A DNA stretch of 50,591 bases from Paenibacillus barengoltzii NBRC 101215 (GTDB lineage: Bacteria; Bacillota; Bacilli; Paenibacillales; Paenibacillaceae), in assembly GCF_004000745.1 (NCBI RefSeq), contig NZ_BILV01000049.1:1-50591 (forward strand), in the 5' to 3' direction. The notes under the pieces are model-generated. The model was not told the origin of the DNA and ran no database searches. It worked only from the letters and a program-made list of their open reading frames with translations. Made by a program: the position numbers and the translations under genes. Each line of letters begins with the position of its first letter. Positions within the stretch are counted from its first letter, which is position 1. Shown here in pieces: positions 43,946-50,591 of this stretch.

Positions 43946-44170
43946 ATGAGAAAACTGTATCGTTCGGCAACGGATAAGCAATTGACCGGCCTGTGCGGCG
44001 GGATCGCCCAATGGTTTGGGATGGACTCCACAGTTGTGCGGCTGATCGCCATCGTGGCGCTATTCTGCAGCTTTGGCACCATCGTTGCCCTGTACTTAAT
44101 TGCGAGCTTGATCGTTCCGAAGGAACCGATCGGCAACTACAGCTACGATGACCCGTTTGCTCCGTTTTGA
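43946..44170 (+). CDS. PspC-domain membrane protein
   Basis: A protein of about 74 residues consisting of a PspC domain: KLYRSATDKQLTGLCGGIAQWFGMDSTVVRLIAIVALFC followed by a membrane helix and LIVPKEP. PspC domains take part in the envelope stress response and can contact PspA. It is encoded 46 bases before the pspA-like gene in the same direction, so the two are probably co-regulated. ATG 43946 is chosen over TTG 43940. Confidence 0.92.
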   Translation: MRKLYRSATDKQLTGLCGGIAQWFGMDSTVVRLIAIVALFCSFGTIVALYLIASLIVPKEPIGNYSYDDPFAPF

Positions 44171-44216
44171 TCGGTGAAGGTTCCCAAACTTAATTAACTC
44201 TAAAGGAGAGATTTCA

Positions 44217-44891
44217 ATGAGCAGCGTATTTGATCGTATCGCCAATCTGGCTAAAGCATCCATTCATGAAGTGTTAAACAAACTGGAAGATCCGGTCCTG
44301 ATGACCGGCCAATACTTACGCAACCTGGAGGACGACATCGCCGCCGCGGAGAAATTGTTGAAGGAGCAGCAAATGACTGCGACCGTTCAGGAGCGAAAAA
44401 GCGCAGATATCGCCCATCTGGCCAAGCAAAGTGAAATTCGGGCTTTGACCGCCCTGGAGCAAGGGGATGAAGTGACGGCGCGCCATGCCGCTGCGGAGAA
44501 AATCCGCTACGAGGAGCAAGCACAGCTGTACGCGAAGGAGGCGCAGGAAGCCCGCGACCGCGTCGCCGAGCTGGAAATTCGCATTGCAGAAGGGAAAGCG
44601 GAGTTCGCCCGCTTGAAGGAGAAACGGAATGAGCTGGCAGCCCGTGCCCGCAAAGTCCAAATCAAAGCCGAGACCGAACGACCGAACTTCAGCCGTGGAA
44701 TCGAAAGCGGCGCAGCCGCGCGGGGCTTCGAGCGCATGGAAGAGAAAATTCTGAGCTGGGAGGCTCAGCAAGAAGTCTCCTCCAGCTACGGGAGAACGGC
44801 CGGCGTCGCGGATGCAGGGATTACCCAGTCCGCCGCCGTCAACGAAGAGCTGGAACGCCTGAAGGAGCAATTGTCGAACCGGCATTCCTGA
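44217..44891 (+). CDS. PspA/IM30-family phage shock protein
   Basis: A 224-residue, almost wholly helical protein, starting MSSVFDRIANLAKASIHEVLNKLEDPVLMTGQYLRNLEDD, the amphipathic helix and coiled coil of PspA/LiaH. It continues with long heptad-rich helices to about residue 190. PspA binds stressed membranes, forming large oligomers that stop leakage. AAAGGAGAG precedes the ATG. Convergent with an SPFH-NfeD operon that has a related membrane role. Confidence 0.94.
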   Translation: MSSVFDRIANLAKASIHEVLNKLEDPVLMTGQYLRNLEDDIAAAEKLLKEQQMTATVQERKSADIAHLAKQSEIRALTALEQGDEVTARHAAAEKIRYEEQAQLYAKEAQEARDRVAELEIRIAEGKAEFARLKEKRNELAARARKVQIKAETERPNFSRGIESGAAARGFERMEEKILSWEAQQEVSSSYGRTAGVADAGITQSAAVNEELERLKEQLSNRHS

Positions 44892-44908
44892 GCCGTTCAT
44901 ATATAGAG

Positions 44909-44940
44909 GAACCGCCCGAACAGATCGGGCGGTTCTTTTC
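44909..44940 (+). terminator. Terminator of the pspC-pspA operon
   Basis: GAACCGCCCGA and TCGGGCGGTTC form a perfect 11-bp stem with a five-base loop followed by TTTTC, 17 bases after the pspA stop. Confidence 0.92.
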
Positions 44941-45034
44941 ATTTAGGCCGGCATCGAGCCGGGATCGGCGGCAAGGTAGCATATCTGCGGATGAACCGTC
45001 TTCACCCCGGGACAATACCGAGCGAGAGAGCTTC

Positions 45035-45970
45035 TTATTTGCCATCCTTGCCTGTTTTGAACACTTCGCCAATCGCGCCGAGACTTCCCAGCGTCTCGAT
45101 CGCATTCGACGGGAGAAACACCTTGTTGGCTGGTCCCTTGGCCACTTCCTTCAACGCATCAAAGGATTGGTACGCCAAGACAGCTTCGGTTAAGGCGGCG
45201 TCGCGCAGCATTTCGATCCGCGCTTTTTCGGCAGCGGCAATCGACTCGATGGCTTTTGCTTGACCCAGCGCCTCCAGCTCCTGGGCTTGACGGAAGCCTT
45301 CGGCTTCGCGAATCCGAGCTTCCTTGTCACCCTCCGCCTTCAGGATCTTACTTTGCTTGTCACCTTCCGCACGCAAGATCATATCCTGCTTGGCAGCTTC
45401 GGCCTCAAGCACGATCGCCCGTTTGTTCCGTTCGGCCTTCATTTGCTTATCCATCGCTTCTTGGATATCCACCGGCGGCCGGATGTCCAGCACTTCAACC
45501 CGTTCGATCCGCACGCCCCATTTCTCGGTCGCTTCATCGAGCGCCGTCCGGATATCGGTCGAAATCTTCTCCCGACCGGATAACGTTTCGTCCAGCTCCA
45601 TTTTACCGATGATTTGACGCAGCGTAGCTGTTGTAATGTTCCGTACCCCGTACACAAAATCGGAGATGCCGTACGTTGCTTGTTCCGGACTGACCACCTG
45701 ATAGAAAATAATCGTATCGATCTGCACCTGTACGTTATCCTTGGTGATTACGGTTTGCGGCGGTACATTCGTCTGTTGAATCCGCAAATCATGATACGTC
45801 CGAACCTGGTCGATGATCGGGATCAGGACGTTCAACCCCGGTGTCAGCAAGCGGTTAAATTTACCGAGTCGTTCGACGACACCTACCCGTTGTTGCGGTA
45901 CAATTTTGACTGTCAGCGAGATAAATACAACAGCAACAACTACAATTACCGCAATAATTGCCCATTCCAT
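45035..45970 (-). CDS. SPFH/stomatin-like paraslipin
   Basis: About 311 residues: an N-terminal membrane helix, then the SPFH domain (VPQQRVGVVERLGKFNRLLTPGLNVLIPIIDQV and TKDNVQVQIDTIIFYQV), then a coiled region rich in EAEAAKQDMILRAEGDK. It is of the paraslipin/QmcA type, which partners NfeD proteins. Its ATG shares a base with the NfeD stop (TAATG), so translation is coupled. It acts in membrane organisation. The start at 45970 has GGGAGG nine bases upstream. Confidence 0.94.
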   Translation of the reverse strand: MEWAIIAVIVVVAVVFISLTVKIVPQQRVGVVERLGKFNRLLTPGLNVLIPIIDQVRTYHDLRIQQTNVPPQTVITKDNVQVQIDTIIFYQVVSPEQATYGISDFVYGVRNITTATLRQIIGKMELDETLSGREKISTDIRTALDEATEKWGVRIERVEVLDIRPPVDIQEAMDKQMKAERNKRAIVLEAEAAKQDMILRAEGDKQSKILKAEGDKEARIREAEGFRQAQELEALGQAKAIESIAAAEKARIEMLRDAALTEAVLAYQSFDALKEVAKGPANKVFLPSNAIETLGSLGAIGEVFKTGKDGK

Positions 45971-46404
45971 TAAGTCAATTCCTCCCATCTTTCTACTTCG
46001 ATAATTGTACTGCTTCGCGCCAGCACCCGAACCTTCTCATCCCTACCGATCGGGACGGAGGCTTTCGCGCTCCACGAATCTCCCCCAACTTTCACGATGC
46101 CGTATTGACCGGGTTCAATCGGTTCCACAACGACGCCTTGCTTCCCTACCAGTTCGGTACCGATGTCCTTAAACCCTTTTGCCTTGCGAAATTTTCTGGA
46201 AAGCGGCTTCGTAAACACCGTCAAGACGACAGCGACCAGACAGCCCAAAGCGACCTGCCAGAAGTAAGCTTCGGGGGCCACCCAAGCTACGACTACCGCA
46301 ACCAGCGCGCCGATGCAGAGCCATAGCAGGTAAAAAGTCATCGTCATCATCTCAAGTACCAATAAGATTCCGGCGACGATGAGCCAAATCGCCCACATTT
46401 CCAT
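45970..46404 (-). CDS. NfeD-family membrane protein
   Basis: A 144-residue protein with three to four N-terminal membrane helices and a C-terminal OB-fold domain (about residues 85-144: GTELVGKQGVVVEPIEPGQYGIVKVGGDSW). This is the short NfeD form that operates with an SPFH partner, encoded directly downstream. First gene of a two-gene operon. Confidence 0.93.
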   Translation of the reverse strand: MEMWAIWLIVAGILLVLEMMTMTFYLLWLCIGALVAVVVAWVAPEAYFWQVALGCLVAVVLTVFTKPLSRKFRKAKGFKDIGTELVGKQGVVVEPIEPGQYGIVKVGGDSWSAKASVPIGRDEKVRVLARSSTIIEVERWEELT

Positions 46405-46523
46405 CCCCCTGTTGCACCACCTTTCAGCATTATAGTTATTTATACGGGAAACATACCAAAAAGTATCAAGGAATATTTTGTTTTCTTATCTTTTCGGGAC
46501 TTTCCTCCTGTTCTGATGCCCTT

Positions 46524-46555
46524 TTGCAGGATTATCCCTTTCGTTCAGAAATGGG
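46524..46555 (+). repeat. Forward copy of the GATTATCCC repeat
   Basis: TTTGCAGGATTATCCC followed by TTTCGTTCAGAAATGGGG matches the 31.8-kb copies over most of their length. Confidence 0.85.
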
Positions 46556-46622
46556 GCATCATCGAAAACGGAGGATTAGAGGATCACCTGAACATCTGAA
46601 CATCTGGACAGGAAATCGCCCC

Positions 46623-46643
46623 CTGATGCAACGGGATAATCAC
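46623..46643 (-). repeat. Inverted copy of the GATTATCCC repeat
   Basis: On the minus strand GTGATTATCCCGTTGCATCA followed by G. The right flank GGGCGGCTGACAT is shared with the inverted copy at 33394. Confidence 0.85.
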
Positions 46644-46677
46644 GAGAAGCGGGCGGCTGACATAAGCATTTCCTCGC

Positions 46678-46712
46678 AAAAAAATAACCGCCGGGCATAC
46701 GCCCAGCGGTTT
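46678..46712 (-). terminator. Terminator of the cystine transporter gene
   Basis: AACCGC-TGGGC and GCCCG-GCGGTT form a stem with a four-base loop; the minus strand continues with ATTTTTTTG. It lies 40 bases after the stop. Confidence 0.88.
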
Positions 46713-46751
46713 TCGTTTGCATGTATCCGTGCCATACGGCATTAACGGAGA

Positions 46752-48143
46752 TTAAGCAGTTACAGCATCCAAATCTACGTCGCGTTTGAACGTCTCGGTG
46801 TCGTTCTCGCCCATGATCTTACCAGTGATCACGCCAGCAGTGATCGAGTCATTGACGTTCAGCGCCGTCCGGCCCATATCGATCAACGGCTCAACGGAAA
46901 TCAAGAGGCCTGCCAAAGCAACCGGCAGGTTCATCGTCGACAGGACGATCAGCGAAGCGAACGTAGCCCCGCCGCCAACGCCGGCAACCCCAAACGAACT
47001 GATCGTTACAACCAGGATCAGCGTCAGAATGAAGTCCCAGCTCATCGGGTTAATCCCAACGGTTGGAGCAATCATCACCGCCAGCATTGCTGGATAAATC
47101 CCGGCGCAGCCATTTTGCCCGATCGTTGCACCAAACGAAGCCGACAGATTAGCGATTCCTTCCGGAACGCCCAGACGTTTCGTTTGCGTCTCCACGTTGA
47201 GCGGAATCGTCGCCGCACTGGAACGCGAGGTGAATGCAAATACCAGCGTCGGGAACACTTTACGTACATACTGAATCGGATTGTAGCCAAATGCGGCCAA
47301 CAGAATCAAGTGAATGATAAACATCACGATCAGCGCCACATACGAAGCTCCAACGAACTTAATCAGCTTCAAGATTTCTTCCGCATTAGTCGTAGCAGCA
47401 ACGTTCGTGATCAACGCCAGAATCCCGTAAGGCGTCAATCGTAGAACCAACGTCACGATCCGCATCACTACAGCGTATACCGCTTCGACCATTTTGCGGA
47501 ATGTATCTGCTTGTTCGGGCTTTTTCTTATCGAGTCCAAGTACTGCTACCCCGATAAATGCTGAGAAAATAACGACTGCCAAAGTCGAGGTGCTCCGAGC
47601 ACCGGTCATATCTGCAAACGGATTAGTAGGAATGAAGTCGAGCACTTGTTGCGGAATCGTCTTGCCTTCCACTGTGCCCAGGCGATCCTCAAGGGCCGCT
47701 CCGCGCGCCTGCTCTCGATCCCCCGCCTCGATTTCAATCGCCTTCAGATCGAAGCTCAAGCTGGTCACGATGCTGACGCTCGCCGCGATCGCTGTAGTAA
47801 TCAGCAATACCGCGATGATCAAGGCGCTCATTTTTCCTAAGTTTTGCTTACCTTTCAAATTCATGATGGCCGAAATAATCGAAACCATGATCAGCGGAAT
47901 AACAACCATCTGCAGCAGCCCGACGTAACCACGCCCCGCCAAGTTAAACCAGTCGGTTGATTTCGCGATAACCTCAGAGCCGGCGCCGTAGGATGCCTGC
48001 AGGATTACCCCAAATACAAGCCCGAGCCCCAGTCCGGTAAACACCCGTTTGGTAAAGGATATGTGCTTCTTCTGCATCCAAATCAGAATGCCGATCAGCA
48101 CAAGCATAACGGCTACATTAATAATGATACGCAAGGTATCCAT
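46752..48143 (-). CDS. tcyP: L-cystine symporter TcyP
   Basis: About 463 residues of the dicarboxylate/amino acid:cation symporter family. The family's hairpin loops are visible: FAFTSRSSAATIPLNVETQTKRLGVPEGIANLSASFGATIGQNGCAGIYPAM and GVAGVGGGATFASLIVLSTMNLPV, with about eight to ten membrane helices. The sequence matches TcyP, the major cystine importer of Bacillus. The start at 48143 has GGGGGAG eight bases upstream. The long upstream gap suggests its own promoter; control by the cysteine regulator CymR is possible but no clear site was seen. Confidence 0.92.
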   Translation of the reverse strand: MDTLRIIINVAVMLVLIGILIWMQKKHISFTKRVFTGLGLGLVFGVILQASYGAGSEVIAKSTDWFNLAGRGYVGLLQMVVIPLIMVSIISAIMNLKGKQNLGKMSALIIAVLLITTAIAASVSIVTSLSFDLKAIEIEAGDREQARGAALEDRLGTVEGKTIPQQVLDFIPTNPFADMTGARSTSTLAVVIFSAFIGVAVLGLDKKKPEQADTFRKMVEAVYAVVMRIVTLVLRLTPYGILALITNVAATTNAEEILKLIKFVGASYVALIVMFIIHLILLAAFGYNPIQYVRKVFPTLVFAFTSRSSAATIPLNVETQTKRLGVPEGIANLSASFGATIGQNGCAGIYPAMLAVMIAPTVGINPMSWDFILTLILVVTISSFGVAGVGGGATFASLIVLSTMNLPVALAGLLISVEPLIDMGRTALNVNDSITAGVITGKIMGENDTETFKRDVDLDAVTA

Positions 48144-48624
48144 AACCAGATCTCCCCCTGAATATAGTCCATAAATTCGTGTTCGCATCCTGATAGGTAA
48201 ACGCCCAGATGCGATTTACAAATCGTATGATATCACATATGCAAGTATTTTGATAGGATTAATTTTCACACAACTTGTCGCTAAATGAAAAAAGCTTATC
48301 CCGCCTAATCCGGTAAGTCTTTGATACAACTTCATGCATTTATAATCCTAACGATTGCACACTGATATCTTTCATAAATGGGATGAATTGGATCGTTTTT
48401 TCGTTAATTTTTGGCTCGATCTTCTGGACAATTCATTTTAAGTTAAATAAATCATCAAATAATCAATTATTCAGGAGATAATGATTGATTTATTCCATAA
48501 AACAAAATAATTTGCTTGGATATTCTGTATTTTCTCGTTTTTTCCTTTGTGCAAACGTTTTATTTTCTTTGTTACTCCGGTATGATGGTGAAATAAAGGT
48601 ACTTTTGCGAAAGGAAGATGATCG
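48144..48624. other. Divergent spacer between tcyP and the amylase gene
   Basis: About 480 AT-rich bases. A possible CcpA site lies at 48550-48563 and a TATGAT (48581-48586) may be the -10 of the amylase gene. No gene, riboswitch or strong hairpin was recognised. Confidence 0.55.
48550..48563. promoter_or_regulatory. Possible CcpA cre site of the amylase gene
   Basis: TGCAAACGTTTTAT resembles the catabolite-responsive element (TGNAANCGNWNNCW) with one deviation and sits at the expected -35 region before TATGAT. Catabolite repression of an amylase is plausible. Confidence 0.45.
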
Positions 48625-50382
48625 ATGCTCATCCCAAGTCTTCTTCGGCGATTTCAGCTGCGGCAAAATGGAAGCGCTGTCCCAACGCTTCAGCCGCACC
48701 CAATGCGATTCCTGATCGTGCTCATGGTGCTGCTGCCAATGCTGCTTGCCGGCTGTACGAGTACATCGGACAGTAACGGCTCCGCCACGGAACCAACAGG
48801 GAATACCAACGACACTGCGACTATTCCAAGCCCAAACGCCCCTGAAGGCGGGAAAGCCGCTGCCCCAGATGCGGTGGATTCCCAACCCTCTACGGTTTTT
48901 TATGAAATATTTGTTCGTTCCTTTGCTGATTCGAACGGTGACGGCATTGGGGATTTCAAGGGGTTAATCAGTAAGCTTGACTACTTAAACGATGGAAACC
49001 CGGAGACGGATTCCGATCTGGGGATTGGCGGTATCTGGCTGATGCCGATTAATCCTTCGCCAAGCTACCACGGTTATGACGTCACCAACTACAGGGACAT
49101 TCATCCAGATTACGGGACGATGGACGACTTCCGCACGTTTTTGAATGAGGCCCATAAGCGCGGGATCAAGGTCATTATGGATTTGGTGGTCAACCATACT
49201 AGCAAAGAGCATCCATGGTTCACCGAAGCGGCTGCGGATCCAAACAGCCCGTATCGGGATTGGTACGTTTGGGCCGAGGAACAAGGCCGGAAGGTGTCCG
49301 GCACCAGTGCCGCCGGAAGCGGCAACCCCTGGCATAACCTGAACGGCAGCCATTACCTTGGCATCTTCTGGGAAGGGATGCCGGATCTCAACCTCGATAA
49401 TCCGGAAGTGCGGAACGAAATGATCAAGACCGGCCAATTCTGGCTAGAGCAAGGCGTAGATGGGTTTCGCCTGGACGCAGCGAAGCATATCTACGAGGAT
49501 TTGCTGACCGACAAGAGCCAAGAAACCACGAACAAAAACGTGGCTTGGTGGCAGGAATTCCGCAGCGGGCTCAATGAAGTCAAGCCGGACGCCTACCTCG
49601 TTGGCGAGATCTGGGACCCTTCCGCAGCGCTGATCTCCTCCTATTTGGACAGAGCGTTGGATTCCGGGTTTAATTTCAGCCTGGCCGAAACGATCCTCAG
49701 CAGCGTCAAGAATGAAAAGGACGCCAATATCCCTTATACGCTGGAGCGAACGCATAAGCTGTACAGCGAAAAATCCGGCGGCAGCTTCGTTGACGCGACG
49801 TTCTTGACCAACCATGACCAGAACCGGGTTATGACCCAACTGGAGGGAGATGTGCCGCATGCGAAGATGGCTGCGAGCCTGCTGCTCACGCTTCCCGGCA
49901 ATCCGTTTATCTATTACGGCGAGGAAATCGGCATGTTTGGGGCGAAGCCCGATGAGCTGATACGTGAGCCTATGCGCTGGACACCGGACGACAGTGAAGG
50001 CCAAACGACCTGGGAGCCTGCCGTGAACAATGCCGGCATCCAAGGCCTCAGCGTAAGCGAGCAAACCGGCGATCCCACCTCCCTGCTGTCGCATTATCGC
50101 CAGTTAATTCGGATGCGCAACGAAATTCCGGCATTAAAGGACGGCGCGATTCAGGAATATGCAACGGATCAGCCGGGCATTACAGCCTTTGTTCGTTTGA
50201 CGGAAGAGCAGGCGGTGCTCGTCGCTCACAACTTGACGGGGCATGAACTCACCGTCTCCTTGGATCCGAACCAAGCCGACGGCAAGAGCTTCACCAAGCT
50301 GCTTGCGCAAACGAGTGAAGGCGCAATTCTCAGCAGAAACACGTTGACGCTACCCGCTTATTCAACAGCGATACTAGAGTAG
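48625..50382 (+). CDS. Lipoprotein alpha-amylase (GH13)
   Basis: A 585-residue exported enzyme. A 26-residue basic leader precedes the signal helix and lipobox LLAGC (cysteine near residue 44), followed by a Ser/Thr/Pro linker to about 85. The GH13 barrel then runs from VFYEIFVRSFADSNGDGIGDFKG. The four family regions are intact: DLVVNHTS, GFRLDAAKHI (nucleophile Asp), LVGEIWD (acid Glu) and FLTNHDQNR (Asp). It hydrolyses alpha-1,4-glucans outside the cell while tethered to the membrane. AAAGGAAG stands eight bases before the ATG. A later ATG at 48703 would give a more usual signal peptide but has no ribosome site. Confidence 0.94.
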   Translation: MLIPSLLRRFQLRQNGSAVPTLQPHPMRFLIVLMVLLPMLLAGCTSTSDSNGSATEPTGNTNDTATIPSPNAPEGGKAAAPDAVDSQPSTVFYEIFVRSFADSNGDGIGDFKGLISKLDYLNDGNPETDSDLGIGGIWLMPINPSPSYHGYDVTNYRDIHPDYGTMDDFRTFLNEAHKRGIKVIMDLVVNHTSKEHPWFTEAAADPNSPYRDWYVWAEEQGRKVSGTSAAGSGNPWHNLNGSHYLGIFWEGMPDLNLDNPEVRNEMIKTGQFWLEQGVDGFRLDAAKHIYEDLLTDKSQETTNKNVAWWQEFRSGLNEVKPDAYLVGEIWDPSAALISSYLDRALDSGFNFSLAETILSSVKNEKDANIPYTLERTHKLYSEKSGGSFVDATFLTNHDQNRVMTQLEGDVPHAKMAASLLLTLPGNPFIYYGEEIGMFGAKPDELIREPMRWTPDDSEGQTTWEPAVNNAGIQGLSVSEQTGDPTSLLSHYRQLIRMRNEIPALKDGAIQEYATDQPGITAFVRLTEEQAVLVAHNLTGHELTVSLDPNQADGKSFTKLLAQTSEGAILSRNTLTLPAYSTAILE

Positions 50383-50385
50383 ATA

Positions 50386-50421
50386 AAAGCCCTGCAGCTA
50401 AGCCAAAGCTGCAGGGCTTTC
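50386..50421 (+). terminator. Terminator of the amylase gene
   Basis: AAAGCCCTGCAGCT and AGCTGCAGGGCTTT form a perfect 14-bp stem with a seven-base loop, directly after the stop. The T-run is short (TTTCT). Confidence 0.85.
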
Positions 50422-50423
50422 TA

Positions 50424-50504
50424 ATGTAACGGACCATATGGACGTTATTTGCACACTTTGCGTCTATTTTAAAATCTAACGGACTCCAATGACGTTATTC
50501 GGGC
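50424..50504 (+). repeat. Two copies of the TAACGGAC repeat family
   Basis: TAACGGACCATATGGACGTT with ATTTGCAC (from 50426) and TAACGGACTCCAATGACGTT with ATTCGGGC (from 50477) are direct copies about 51 bases apart. The family also occurs four times near 20.7 kb. Confidence 0.85.
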
Positions 50505-50591
50505 TAAAACTAGCATGTGAGGCACTAGCCTTGCACCAAACCTGACATGAGAAATTACAGAAAAATTGTTTGTAAAATATCCTAAATATGG

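Larger units (their letters stand above)
46405..46751. other. Geneless stretch with two opposed GATTATCCC repeats
   Basis: About 350 bases between nfeD and the cystine transporter. Apart from the repeats at 46524 and 46623 and the transporter's terminator, no structure or gene was recognised. Confidence 0.7.

Noticed and set aside
48296..48318. CTTATCCC-containing sequence resembling the GATTATCCC repeat
   Set aside because: The match stops after CTTATCCCG; the TCAG end and flanks are missing.

Overview
The window looks like chromosome of a Gram-positive, endospore-forming-type Firmicute of the Paenibacillaceae, most likely Paenibacillus (inference). Supporting this are a moderately high GC content, strong AGGAGG-type ribosome binding sites with frequent TTG/GTG starts, a YesM/YesN-type two-component system attached to a sugar ABC transporter and glycosidases, an aa3-600-like quinol oxidase, CsoR/CopZ/CopA, meso-DAP dehydrogenase, YdjO, CcdC and a MocR regulator. 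No rRNA, tRNA, phage or plasmid genes were recognised.

Layout. 0-4.5 kb: an Rrf2-type regulator fused in frame to a lactonase beta-propeller, divergent ccdC, a MASE4-GGDEF diguanylate cyclase broken by a single-base frameshift, and two cold-shock genes (ydjO-like, csp). 4.8-8.1 kb: a TPP riboswitch with terminator controlling a thiamine-precursor ABC transporter (thiY, a small thiamine-binding protein, thiX, thiZ). 8.1-11.5 kb: an HD-GYP phosphodiesterase with a small partner, a tyrosine recombinase bracketed by perfect 30-bp inverted repeats, and a TatD-like hydrolase. 11.5-14.6 kb: a nitroreductase, a LysE exporter and its divergent MocR regulator. 14.6-15.6 kb: a geneless stretch dominated by about 13 degenerate copies of a 39-bp tandem repeat. 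15.6-17.3 kb: SPFH protein (frameshifted in a G7 tract), ribbon-helix-helix protein and an unknown protein. 17.4-20.5 kb: csoR, copZ and copA, each with its own CsoR operator. 20.5-21.4 kb: two further short intergenic repeat families. 21.4-25.2 kb: a four-subunit quinol oxidase operon with Rex-like sites far upstream. 25.8-29.6 kb: ddh, then ycnJ- and ycnI-like copper genes. 29.6-31.6 kb: a glycerophosphodiesterase and an MFS transporter. 31.7-33.4 kb: an IS1595-like transposase-derived gene whose catalytic motif has decayed, bracketed by repeats of the same family as the 15-kb array. 33.5-43.6 kb: an FMN reductase and a complete sugar-sensing, uptake and cleavage operon (kinase, response regulator, binding protein, two permeases, GH43, MGH1-like glycosidase). 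43.9-46.4 kb: PspC, PspA, SPFH and NfeD membrane-stress genes. 46.7-50.4 kb: a cystine symporter and a lipoprotein alpha-amylase, followed by two more intergenic repeats.

How the genes fit together. Copper handling recurs: csoR-copZ-copA, YcnJ/YcnI and a copper-dependent quinol oxidase whose subunit II ends in a His/Met-rich tail. Second-messenger (c-di-GMP) synthesis and breakdown genes are both near the left end. Membrane-integrity proteins (two SPFH proteins, NfeD, PspA, PspC) appear in two places.

The most unusual material is non-coding or mobile: (1) the recombinase gene between perfect inverted recombination-type sites, with its own promoter split across one site; (2) a repeat family with core GATTATCCCnTTnnnTCAG found at three intergenic loci, always as forward copies on the left and an inverted copy on the right, one of these loci enclosing the decayed transposase-like gene; (3) two related repeat families built on TAACG...TTATT.
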